Source: Heligmosomoides polygyrus polygyrus (taxonomy: Eukaryota; Nematoda; Chromadorea; Rhabditida; Heligmosomidae). Taken from it: a stretch of DNA of 64,000 nucleotides. Where the stretch lies: contig OX377201.1 of assembly GCA_947396885.1 (NCBI GenBank), positions 61,964,623 to 62,028,622 on the forward strand. Direction: 5' to 3'. The notes under the pieces were generated by a model. That model saw only the letters and a list, made by a program, of their open reading frames with translations, did no database searches and was not told the origin of the DNA. Both the position numbers and the translations under genes were made by a program. Below, in pieces: positions 41,911 to 52,619 of the stretch (the stretch's first letter is position 1; each line of letters starts with the position of its first letter).

Positions 41911-43907
41911 TGACGTTTTCGAGGGTGGCGCTGGAGAGCTTCGGGGATATGATATCCCCCCTCCGAACCCCTCTCTTCACGTCGATGACGACGTCGTTGT
42001 AGAATGATGAGATCTTAGTCGTGAATCCACTGTACAGCTCTTGAAGGACTCTGAGGTACTGAGTAGGAACACCCTGAGTGAGTAGGGCGTCGATGACCGC
42101 TTCAGTTTCAACGGAGTCGAATGCCTTCTTCAGGTCGATGAACGTAAGGCACAGCGGCAGCTTGTACTCTCGCGACACTTCGATGAGATTCGTAATGGTG
42201 TGTATGTGGTGGATCGTGCTGAATCCTCTCCGAAATCCTGATTGGCCGCATGGCTGTCCTTCGTCCAGCGTTCTGCTGATCCTATTCAGGATCACTCGAG
42301 TGAACAGTTGTAGACTACGGACAGCAGGCAGATCGGGCGATAGTTGCCAATGTCGTGCACGTCTTCCTTCTTGTACAGCAAGACGGTTCTGCTGGTCATC
42401 CACTGAGATGGAACCTTGCACTCCGACGTGAAGAGCAGCGCCAGGGTGTTGATGAGCGCTGGCGGTAGGTTCTTCAGGTGTCCGGGTCTGATCCTGTCGG
42501 GACCCGGTGCTGTACGTTTCCTCACCGACGAGATGGCGTGTCGGATCTCGGAAGGGAAAACAGAAGGGACGACGTATCCACCCTGCGGAAGATGGTGTGG
42601 GGACAGGTGTACGTGGCTATCGATGAAATCGGAGTAGAAGTCGTGGATGACCTTCTCCATGATCCTTCTGGAAGAGGTGACGGTTCCGTCAGAACGTCGG
42701 AGAGCGGTCATCTTGGTCTTGAAGTTGGCAAATTCCAGCGGGCATTGCGGATGCTCAAACCTGCCTCTGCATCTTCAGCCAACACTTCCGCCCTTCGCTC
42801 CTTAAGATTCTCCTTTATCCCCGCTCTGCATAGCCTCGCAAGCTCAGACGTCAGCTGGTAGTTGCCTGACGCTCGTGCTGCTCCACGCTGGCGTATCAGC
42901 TCGAGAGCTTCCGGAGACAGGCGTCTCTTGGTGGTCTTCAAGCTCTCGGCTCCCTTAGCACTATCGCGGAGATGGTGCACGAAGCGGTCGTATTCCTCGT
43001 CGATATTGTCCATAACGGTATCTTCCCAAAGGCCGGCAAGAGAGGCGTAAAGGTGCCAGTTGATGGTCGTTCTGGGACTCCTCTTCTTGAACTTCTCTCC
43101 TTGACGCGAAAAGCGGAACCTTGCGCGACGGAGTCCGATCCCGTGTAGAACTTGGGGACAACGGAAACGTCGGTCAGGCAATACTTGCGGTTGAAGATGA
43201 TGTGGTCGATCTCGTTGTGGAACTGGCCACCGGGGGATTCCCATGTCCATCTTAGGGAGGGAGGCTTCTGGAGCTGTGAGTATCCATGGATGGTCGACAT
43301 GATACTCAGACAGCCTTTCACCTTGCTCGTTCCACTCCAAACCGTGGGTTCCGATGTGAAGTTCTTCCGGCGACATTCGTGGGCGATCTTGGCGTTGAAG
43401 TCGCCGACGATCACCTTGTAGAAGGTGTGGTTTTCCTTATAGAACTTCTCCAGCTCCACGTAGAAGGCTTCGACCTCTTCGTTGTCGTAGTCGGATGTTG
43501 GGGACTACGCGACGAATACAGTCAAAGCTGGCACGGAGCCACATCGCTTCAGTCGCAGACGTCCGATTCGTGTTGTCAGAGACTCGTACGAATCGATGTT
43601 CATGGCCAAGTGCGTGTTGACGAGGGCACCAATGCCGCCTACTCCCTTGCTGTCGCATGTTCCGAGGAACAGTTCTTCTCCGGAGTCGTAGGTGGCGTGT
43701 AGGGGGTGGTGTCTTCTCGCCTCGGTCAGTCCGATGACGTCGTACTTGATCTTCCTGGCTTGCATTATCAGGTAAGTAATCGACGGATGCTTCCGATGCG
43801 AGCGTGCGGGCGTTGTAAGTACAGATTGTCATCCTAGTCCTTCCCAATTTGCGCAGCCTGGTTAGGCCCTGAGGTTTTAGCAGCCTCTCTGTACTCGTCC
43901 TTCCCAT
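41911..43907 (-). pseudogene. RTE family 2, 5' half of ORF (endonuclease and first RT blocks)
   Basis: Minus strand from 43907: [20 protein letters not shown] (about 43830), [11 protein letters not shown], then a stop near 43505, VIVGDFNAKI (about 43400) and EIDHIIFNRKY (about 43215), the signature order of an apurinic-type endonuclease. The RT part begins with KRTAPGPDRIRPGHLKNLPP near 42520, a frameshift near 42310, FRRGFSTIHHIHTI, CLTFIDLKKAFDSVETEAV (about 42150) and GVRRGDIISPKL (about 41965). It ends at ATLENV where Helitron 3 enters. At least three frame disruptions, so inactive. Distinct from the 19.4-kb RTE family. Confidence 0.87.
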
Positions 43908-44960
43908 CGCTGCAGAAATGGGGCTCTATCAGGGTCAGGGAATGAGGCCCTTTAGTGCTGCTGTTTTCGACTGGAGTACACACGGGTAGCTAGTCGGGCT
44001 CTGTCGTGCGGGCGAAGAACTCCGGGCAGCCAGCCAGACTGCCCGAAGGGACGGGGCGAGACTTAAGGCGGCCTCGAATCGCCGTACGATGTACTCCCAG
44101 TCTACCGAGTGCAAGCTTTTGGCCGAGCCGACACAGTTACAATCCGCACAATCACGGACACATCCGCGCACACTGTGCACGAACATGCCGCTTCCACGCA
44201 CAAGGAACGCGTCGATCCGACACAGCAGGAGCAAGGAGTCCATCCCGTGCATCCCACCTGCGTCTCTGGGCAGTACACGGTCGCATTTGGTTCGCGTTTA
44301 ATTCCCCTATCCACCACCTGGGGACGCGCCACGTGGCCCTGCGACAAACGGCCCGAGATCCCTCTTAACAAGAGAGCCCGAAGGCTCTCTATCGAAGGAG
44401 ATCCGTGGAATTTGTTTGTGATATCATATATTATTATTATGTCGAGGGACGAGCAGTTTCTTTGGGTCTCACCTAAGCCAATCTAGCACTCTATCCCCCC
44501 AAGGTCGGTAATTTGGTACCAGGCTTGTCGTGTAAGAGCAACGACTTGTCCGTCACCTGGCCACCACAACTCATTGTGTAGGCCAGATATCCATTTTAAT
44601 GCCATTTACCTTAGCATGTAGAAGTAGAATGCCTGACGCATCCCATGGAAGGGTTTGCTAACGCCGATTCATTTATCTACCACTAAGAACTTAAAATAAT
44701 AATAATAAATACTATATAATAACAATACTCTTTACTCGAAAGTCGGGCGACTGGCGGTGAACACCATCGATCGACTGGCTTGTCACATCCGCTAAGTACC
44801 AGAAATAATGATAATAATAAATTATTACGACATATAAGGCAGTCGTGAGGGAAGTGAACAATGGAAGACAAACCTGAGAAAAGAAAAATGGTAACGGACA
44901 CTATCGTTTTAAGGACAAAAGTAGTTAGACAATGTTGTGAAGTACGTAGATGAAACACAA
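43908..44960. other. RTE family 2 5' flank and unclassified sequence
   Basis: 43908 to about 44400 is GC-rich and may be the RTE 5' UTR. GAGAGCCCGAAGGCTCTC at 44371-44388 is a perfect small hairpin. 44400-44960 has no recognised feature other than short AT repeats (44690-44710, 44805-44822). Confidence 0.5.
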
Positions 44961-46200
44961 GAGGTATTCCTTAAGCATTTAGGATGTTTTTCGAGGCCAC
45001 TCGCTTGAAAGCAACAAAATTGGCTGAGGAGTGGCTTAGCCCAGCTCTTAGGGAGATAAATGCAGATCCCGCTCTTACTGCAAATGAGTGGGCTCGAAAA
45101 CTAGTTCTAAGCCGACCGTAGCTTAATTTTACATTGGCACCCCTGGTTAGAGAAGGCTGTACCGTCCACATCATACAGTCCAGAAATTATTTTAAATGAC
45201 ATACAGACATCCCTCAATTTTCTGCGACTTTCTAGAGTATGAGTTCCAGGAAATTTGCTCCTAATTCCAGATCTAGGAATGCAAGGGTAGGAAAATCCAC
45301 CGTATCTAATCATAATCTTTCTAGTAAAATTATTTTTGAATCCTTCCGATCGCTTCTATATCCTTTTTCTTCCAAGGAGAAAAGATTGTAGTGGAAACAT
45401 AGGCTTTGTACACCTTGAGCAGTACATCCTTGTTCTTTGTGGCCAAACCCTTGAAAATTGAGTATGTGCGTGCATACGCCCTCCTTCAAATATTGTTGTA
45501 GTGCTCGGAGAAATCCAGCGTATGGTTATACGAAAATCCTAAGTCAGTGACACTGTCAACTACAGCGGTATCATTCCCTTCGATGTTGAACCGCGATGGG
45601 TTGGCTAAAGAGTTAGCTAGTCTCATCTGTAGCGTTTTTTCGGGTGCTAGGGGCAACGACCAGGTACGGCCCACTGAGCAACGGCACCAGTTGCAAGCTG
45701 CAACATTCCGGAAGAGGCACTGTTTGATTCAGAAAAATTTTGATGTCATACACTTGCTTGCTTGCACTTCACTCCAAATCCATGTACAATCTGAGGAAGG
45801 TCAAAAGTGTGTATGGCGAAAGGAAGAGAGAAAACGCCTCCTTGAGGAACACCACTTCCACCTTCTTAACATCTTAACATCGATTCTCTGATGTTAAGAA
45901 GGTGGAAGTGGTGTTCATTCACTCTAACCTGAAACGTTCTTCCCGTGATAAAGTTTTGTATCCATCTAACAAGCATTGAATAAGTTCCATGCTTCACAAG
46001 CCTATAAATTAGTTTACTGTGAGAAACGCGGTCAAAGGCTTCTGCAAAATCAAAGCAGATCAAATCGCAGACCTTTTTGTCATCCAACAAACGCATCCAG
46101 TAGTTTAGTGATTCAAGTGAATTGGTCTCAATTGAGCGACTCTTAACAAAGCCATGTTCGCTCTTGGGAATGCCGAATTTTCGTCAAGATGACCTCGTAA
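44960..46200 (-). pseudogene. CR1-like LINE (family B) fragment with local inverted duplication
   Basis: Minus strand: an RT block ICFDFAEAFDRVSHSKLIYR near 46060, WIQNFITGRTFQVRVNE to about 45920, then an inverted copy of the following 26 bp, GSGVPQGGVFS at about 45865, thumb pieces, and a C-terminal part 45313-44971 (MIRYGGFSYPCIPRSGI, LESRRKLRDVCMSFKII). The catalytic YADD region is too degraded to read. Several frameshifts. Confidence 0.75.
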
Positions 46201-46450
46201 GTGGTCTTTTACTAATTTTATTTTAAAAAATACATACTAACTACAGTTGAACAGTACAGGTGACTGCTCTGTCCTTCTTAGGCAAATCTGGAGTCGTCTT
46301 ATCGATACCAAACTCAACACTGGTTGCCTGAAAAAACGTCCTAAAACACAGGCTGTCATGATGTAGGAACTCGTGGCTAGCAATCCTTACGGGGAAGTAG
46401 TGTTCATTGCTGTTGCGGAGGCATACCATGAATGCTCGGGTGCTGCAGGG
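46200..46450. other. no feature recognised
   Basis: Short stretch between the LINE fragment and the GC-rich block; nothing identified. Confidence 0.4.
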
Positions 46451-47690
46451 TGTTTAATCAAGTGGCTAGCAAAGCCCAGCGAGCTGCTCCTTTGGAATCT
46501 CCAAAACAAGATGTCGCCAGAATCCTCCTGCGGTAGTCCCACGACTCCAGTGCTGAGTCGGCGCAACACAACAATGCTCCTACGATCTCCGCAAAGGGGT
46601 GGGCCGAAAGCTGTGCAGGCCCACTACACGCCGCAACGAAGGGCAACCCGATGTAGGCGCTCGAGGATGAGGCCGGAAGCTGATGCCGTTCGCTTCCGCA
46701 GCGTCCACGTGAAGAGGACGCCCTCGGAGCCTCTCCGTCGTGGTCCTCAGCTGTGCGACTTCTGGCGGCGAAGCGAGTGGCTCGAGACGCCCCGATGAGG
46801 CCCCCGCCGTACGCTGCCGTCACCTGGGAGCATCGATCCCGGCCGGAAGCTGTTGCTGCTGCTGCTGCGAGGGGGCGGTATCGAACTGCGTACGCCACCC
46901 AGACCGAAGTCGCCCACGTCGCCAAGACAGCCCGTCTTGACACTTCCCCTCGACCTTCCGGAACGCATCCGCAACCTCCTCGTCGCTGCCTCTCCTCTGC
47001 ACAGCAGCTCGTCCCGCTCTTCGCCAGGCCACACCGACTGTTGGGAACGGGCCCCCTCATTCGCCGCCGAAGTAGGCGCTCGTGAGGACTTCCGCGCTCC
47101 ACCGCAGGCCCGTCACCCCAGCCCTCACCGCCCCTGCCAACCACCGAGCCAGCAGCCCCTCGGCGCCGCGACGGACCACGCCGTCCCGAGGCAACCCGTG
47201 ACCGGGCGCGTCCGCGATTGCGGCCGGTGCGGCGGCGGCGACGGCTGCTCCGGGAGCCGTGCGCGGAGGCGTCGCCCGGCCGTGTCCGCGGTTGTCCTCC
47301 CTCCGCCCGTGCGCTGCGGGGGCGCGAGACGGGGCGGCCGCTTCCGCCCCCCCCCCCCTCCGCCACTCGTTGTGGAACGGCGCCGCCGTTTTTCCTCTTT
47401 GTTTGCGCCGCTGTTTCCCGGCGACTCGACGTGCTCCGAAAAAGCGGCGTGTTCGCACCCTTGGTCGGCGCATCCCCTGCCGGCCTCGCGCTTCTTCCGA
47501 AGTCCAGACCGGCCAGCGTGTCGGCTGACCTGGAAGGGCTAGCCAGTGGCCTTACTGCCATGGCAAGGAACGGCTTGTGGTCGCATCGACTGCAGGGTTG
47601 CGGCTACGGCAGGGCAGAAATTGACGGGCCCTCTTTATCTGTACCCTTCTTGAGTCTTTTCATCCCATCTTCAACCGTCGTATTGCTAGA
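46450..47690. other. GC-rich block with long overlapping open frames on both strands
   Basis: About 1.2 kb of high GC with a 367-codon open frame on the minus strand (47561-46458) and 229- and 158-codon frames on the plus strand. The predicted peptides are Arg/Gly/Ser/Pro-rich, low complexity and match no family I know, as expected when GC-rich DNA lacks stops. Could be a CpG-rich promoter, an unknown repeat or contaminating composition. No gene is claimed. Confidence 0.35.
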
Positions 47691-47923
47691 GTAGCCCGAA
47701 AAGTTTCGGACTGTCGACTGATGTTGCGCCTTCCATAGATGAAATGGTGACACTGGAGCAAATCCCTTCTTGCGCTTCTTCCAATGTGAAAAGGAAGTTC
47801 GAGGAGGCTTTTCACGCTTATTGCTTGGGTCTCGGTTATTTGCAGTCCAAAATTTGGTGGAGTCGCAGGGAATATCACACTTTTTGGGCTCGGCGGGGGG
47901 GGGGGGGTCATCTTATATTGAGT

Positions 47924-47999
47924 ACAAGAATCTAGATTACGGGAAATGCAGTGCCGACTTATCGTAACCCAAAATTGCGTAAGCGGTGTGTTGTGCAAT
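47924..47999 (+). repeat. 76-bp repeat, inverted copy at 50885-50963
   Basis: ATCTAGATTACGG and GTAACCCAAAATTGCGTAAG with GCGGTGTGTTGTGCA are shared with the reverse complement of 50885-50963, about 90 percent identical by eye. A partial third copy is at 50708-50740. Confidence 0.75.
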
Positions 48000-48690
48000 C
48001 GCGGCCGCCCTGTTCCGGGATTTTCGCGCGATGTACAAGGAGCATGCTTTGGGAATAATACCCCAGCTGATTAAAGATAAGAAGTAGTGCAGAATTGTCC
48101 AGGTGTTTAGTATAAAACCAGTTTTATTCCAGGAAAAGCACTTAATTGTTAGTATCTTAAGGTTAACGTCAATGAACCATAGAATTTCTTGTGTAAAATC
48201 AGGCAGACGTTGTTCCTAGTCCTCCTTTAACGCGGTTTCTTCTTCTTGGAGTTTATGCTTATCGTAACATCTCTATTCTCTTAATCGTGGCACAGTTGAA
48301 CGGTTGTTTGTTTGTTGGTATCAGGACGAAAAAGGTTAAACTAGATAAATCAAGGAAGACTAGTTACCGGGATGTAAATCAAAACCATCCCCCCATACTT
48401 AACATTCAGTTTCACATTTTTTTCAGTTTAACATTCAGTTTCAAGAGCACCAAGTGGAAGTACAATGCGCGGAGCACGCCGACTTGGTGAAATACTGATG
48501 AATTTAGTGCACATTTATATCAAAGGCAGACCTAGCAAGCGAATTTACACTGTGTAATAGTTACCACTCTCCGAATTCTATATTGGAACACCTCTTACTA
48601 TGCAATGAAACGAAGACGTGAGCAAAGACTTGCTACATACAGAAGTATAAAAAAGTAAAAGACAGCCTTACTCCATCCCTCTTGGGATCC
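48000..48690. other. no feature recognised
   Basis: Intergenic-looking sequence; no ORF or repeat that I can support. Confidence 0.4.
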
Positions 48691-48699
48691 GCCACGCTC

Positions 48700-49262
48700 T
48701 GTTCTTCTACGTATTACGTGAAAAGGATTTTTGTCTCAACAATGACTTGCGGTCGCCAGCCGACGTACAACTTAGCGCTTTATCCTTCCGATGTGGTGTT
48801 TCTCGATGGACTACAGTTCAATTCCATGCGGACATCAACGGGCGATTTACTTTCGTCTTTCATCACTGAACGCTAGGCGAAAAGTTGCAGATCTTATTAT
48901 GCTGTATAAAATTTTAGCTAAAAAGCTGGCTATCGATCCAGTGGATTTTATCGATGGTGAACTGACACGTTATGTAAGAGGAAAGGTCATTCTTCGACTC
49001 CCTATTGCTAGATCACGAGTCAGATTAGATTTCCTTATCGGATTCTCAAGGATTTCAATTTGCTACTAGGTAAGTACGAGGACTTGACGAGATTGTCTGC
49101 TCAAGCCTGTAGAAGTTATGCCAATAGTAAATGTTGTTGACGCCTTGCAGTCATTATATGTTTAAGTGTTAACAGGAAGATGTGGTTAGTACACATTTGT
49201 TCCTCAAGTGTTGTTTTGTTCATTTTTACGCTAGACATCCGTTCTATGCCCATAAATAAAAA
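48700..49262 (+). pseudogene. CR1-like LINE (family B) C-terminal fragment
   Basis: FRLSSLNARRKVADLIMLYK (about 48860) and RYVRGKVILRLPIARSRVRL are the C-terminal block seen in the other family B copies (RRIRNDLVMVFKIL...SKIKLTAPVTRTQVRL). Ends near the A/T-rich ATAAATAAAAAATAAA at 49252-49268, the 3' tail. Confidence 0.72.
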
Positions 49263-49279
49263 ATAAAAAATATCGATCG

Positions 49280-49497
49280 GTATTGATTGCCCCCCCCCCC
49301 TACTGTGAAATCCTTCCGTCGGACCATACGAGCCCCTAAGCGCATTGGACACCGTGTTCAGCTCGTCTTCTGAACCCCTACGCACATTGGACGACGTGTT
49401 CGGCACGTCTTCTGAACTCCTACGCACATTGGACGTCGTGTTCGGCACGTCTTCTGAACCTTTACGCATATTGGACTGCGCAGACTTTACCAGCAAT
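49280..49497 (-). repeat. Helitron-derived 42-bp minisatellite, minus orientation
   Basis: Four units of exactly 42 bp (GCACATTGGACGACGTGTTC with GGCACGTCTTCTGAACCCCT on the + strand), next to a poly-C run and a CCGTCGGACCATA motif also found at 37330. Same unit length and phase as the Helitron 1 and 2 arrays. Confidence 0.8.
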
Positions 49498-49784
49498 TCT
49501 GTAGATTCCGGTAGAATTCATTAAGATTGAGTCTGAACGGAAATACTTCAATTTGACAGTCTTCGATCAAACCAATAGAACAACAACGTTGAAGTGGACG
49601 CGATTCCTTACGAAAATGTAGATTCTAGGAGAGCTGCAGGAACAAAACCGACTGCATGACACATAAACTCAGTTAAGGAACTGAATTTCACAACCCCGGT
49701 TCGTAGGAGCAGTTCCAAAGTGCATCTCCTTCGCATTCACTGTCTTCCGATTTCGTAAGAGCTGTTGTAGAGTACTTTCTCTAA

Positions 49785-49926
49785 AGGCCCCCACAGAGTT
49801 CTGCGGCAACGCCGCTCGCCGCAATGGTTAAGGATAGGGCAGGGACGCCGCCGGCGGCGAGCTCTGCGTCTCTGCCCTATGGTTAAGCATAGGGCCGCGG
49901 CGCTGCCGCAAACTCTGTGGGGGCCT
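49785..49926. mobile_element. MITE 1, TAA TSD, PIF/Harbinger-like
   Basis: 142 bp with inverted termini AGGCCCCCACAGAGTT (49785-49800 and 49911-49926), plus inner inverted repeats (ATGGTTAAG.ATAGGGC). Left TSD TAA is 49782-49784; the right TAA is made of 49927-49928 plus A50853, because MITE 2 inserted in it. Confidence 0.75.
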
Positions 49927-49928
49927 TA

Positions 49929-50849
49929 GGCGCCTTTTATACTCCCGCCGCGGCGCGGCGCGTCAATTTGGGCATCGGCGCGGCCAGTCGCGCCGCGCCC
50001 CGAATTTGACGCGCCGCTGCGCGATTGCAGTTAGAAAGGGGAGCGTCAGCGACGCGCGGCCAAGAGCATCTGCTCACTACGGCCCGTGCTCCGGAAACGG
50101 TCAAAACAGAAAGGATTTTTTGGATGATCAGAGCAATGCGTCTTGTCAGTGCTTGTCGTGGGATTCCTGTGGAGCGACGGATCTTCTCTTAGGCCTGGAG
50201 TCGAAGTCGTTCGCTCAATCTACGGTTGAAACTGGTGAGTGTGGTATTGAGTAGAATCCCCTGCAATGCAAAGGGCACTAAACCACTCCTTATTTTGCGA
50301 CATGCGCGGGTCCAAAAGTAAAACTGCTGGAGCGTACCCATCGTCAAGAATCACTCAAAATTCTTTTTCATATGGTCATTCTGGGGTCACTGTGCACTAA
50401 GCTTATCTTTAGCGTGGTATATGAAACTTCGTGAATGTCTACAGATCTCTATTCTCTTCCTAGGTTACAGAAGGTACGGACCAAGGTCATGGTCACCGAT
50501 TTCGCCCAAACTCGCCCGTAACTTCAAAAAACGATGTCAGATTCGAGACCAGCACCCTATCCTCCCCCCCCCCCCCCCCCCCGCGCCCCCACCTCCTTCA
50601 CAATAGGATAAGTTTGGTCGAAAAGGTCTCCCACCCCACACCGAGTCTGCCGCGGCTGATCGCGCCGCGCCGCACCCTTCCCCTCAGCGGCGCGATTCGC
50701 CGAATACCGTAACCCAAAATTCCGTCAAGTGTGGTGTTTTTCGGCGTCGGAGTATAGAAGCGATGCGGCGCCGCGTCGCGGCGCGAAAAATCGATAGCCA
50801 TGCCGACCATCACGCTGCGCCGCGCTGCGGCGCAAGTATAGAAGACGCC
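49929..50849. mobile_element. MITE 2, TTA TSD, GC-rich termini, inserted at the edge of MITE 1
   Basis: TTA at 49926-49928 and 50850-50852. Inverted termini of about 34 bp start GGCGCCTTTTATACT (left) and GGCGTCTTCTATACT (right), followed by CGCCGCGG-type repeats, with further internal copies near 50755-50790. 921 bp, no coding recognised. The 3-bp TWA TSD and GGC termini suggest PIF/Harbinger. Confidence 0.72.
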
Positions 50850-50884
50850 TTAAGAGTTCACTGTGAAACGGCGTGTCGTGAGTG

Positions 50885-50963
50885 CACAACACACCGCTTA
50901 CGCAATTTTGGGTTACGGTAAGTCGGCACTGCATCTTCCGTAATCTAGATCCTTGTGTATTGA
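50885..50963 (-). repeat. inverted partner of the 47924-47999 repeat
   Basis: Reverse complement matches 47924-47999. Lies just outside MITE 2. Confidence 0.75.
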
Positions 50964-51203
50964 GTGGTTATCCGTCTTGTTGAGGGAGGAAGTTGGACCT
51001 TGACGGTTGGCTGGCGTTTGAATCGTCCATTGGCGCGAAAGTCAAGCATGCGTTGGCGCTGGAGCACGTAATCTCTTGCTGTCTGCGCCCTCCTAGCTTG
51101 GAGATCGCGCGTCGGCGCCCACGTTGACAATCGATCAATGTCTTGTGCTCCCGCGATGGCACAACGGGCAAGCGGGTAATGCTGCAGTGGAAGAAGTGGC
51201 GTC

Positions 51204-52619
51204 ACTGACTGCTTGAGATTTGGGGGATTCTGACGTCTATATCATTCTCAGACGTACTCTGCGCATTTTCCGGCTGTGGAGAGTACCTTTCTTGCGACTT
51301 GTTTATTAATGACCGGTTTGTTTATTACTGACCACTCGAGCATCGGCGGACATTGTTGGTGCTAGGCTTTAGAAAACCTTCAGCAGACCTTTGATTTCCA
51401 GGTGACAAGACGTTCTTACTAGGGTGCGAAGTTCTCAAAACGGTTACCGTAACAACAATGGTTGCGGGACCATCACGATTCTGCTTCAGTGCTGACGCTA
51501 TGCCAACTGCACAGTCATTAATAATATAGGTGCGGAACGACGGAATGATGATGTTTTATACTGTTTGAGGTCTTGGATGGAGCATTTTGAGAAGAATTAC
51601 TTCTCGGCGGCTCTCTGATGCTGGACTGCAAGAGTGCCACGCTGTAGCACCAAAACTCACTGTGGTGTGTTCGACGGCATGTTAGGTCAAGCAGATCACA
51701 CTTAGTGCAAGAATGTGTCCGAATTCTGTAACCCATAGGAGCGAAGCAATATGGCTAGATGGCCACCCACGGGATAGGTCAGCCTTGAATCAGTCACCTT
51801 CACCTTGAACGTCTACTAGATCGTTGAGCATTGTAAAGCTGAGATGTTCGGGCAATATATTCACCATACATGTATGGTTACATCTTGTATTATATTCCTA
51901 AAGAATAAAACACATTGGTACTAAGCGGGCTGGTTCCCGCTGTACGCCGACAGTGTATGCTAAAACGGGTAAGTTAGATCAACCATACCCCGGAGTTCCT
52001 TCCCTTGCCTAGTTATGTGCTCTCTGGAGCGGGCACTAACCCGCTTAGTACCAAAACTAATTCCTGTTCCCAATAAAAAAATAAGCTCAGCAATTTTAGC
52101 AAAGGGAAAGAAACTGTCTCAATGACTGTTTTAACGTCTACCGAGGAAACCGTTCCTGCACTGTTTTGAGAACTTCTCTCTGTGTGAACAGCAGAAGTAA
52201 GAATGATTGACCGAATAGAATGCTTTGCAAAATCATGATCCGTCTTGTTTTCCAGGGGACAGGCAAAGATGAGGGGAAAAAGTGTATCGATGACGTTTGG
52301 GTAGATTTGCGGGATCCACTTACCTCGTTTCTCATTTTAGCCACCTCCGACGTCACATCCTGGTCTCTTTTGAAAATCCGAGCAGGGTGGTTTTTCCCGA
52401 GGTCACTGGTCCATGTATGGGAATAAACTCTTAAAAGCGTGTTTATACGCTGCCCGTATTGTGCTCAGTGCTGCTTCATGCATTTTATATCTGTGTATCA
52501 CTGGTGTTAAACATTTACACATCACCATGTTGAATACCACCGCGTACAGCTGGAAAATGCAAAGAAAACGTCTGAAAATGGTGTAGACGTCAGAATCCCC
52601 CAAATCTCAACCAGTCAGT
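51204..52619. mobile_element. 1.4-kb element with 36-bp terminal inverted repeats
   Basis: 51204-51239 and 52584-52619 are inverted copies with one difference (ACTGACTG, then TTGAGATTTGGGGGATTCTG, then ACGTCTA). Weak inverted similarity continues outward. No transposase seen; no clear TSD. It contains the MITE at 51915-52054. Confidence 0.75.
51915..52054. mobile_element. 140-bp MITE inside the 1.4-kb element
   Basis: TTGGTACTAAGCGGGCTGG (51915 on) and its inverted copy ending CTTAGTACCAA (52054), about 27 bp with few mismatches. No coding. Confidence 0.78.

Noticed and set aside
46458..47561. 367-codon minus-strand open frame as a gene
   Set aside because: Arg/Gly/Ser-rich low-complexity product, with competing open frames on the other strand over the same GC-rich DNA and no domain or splice logic.
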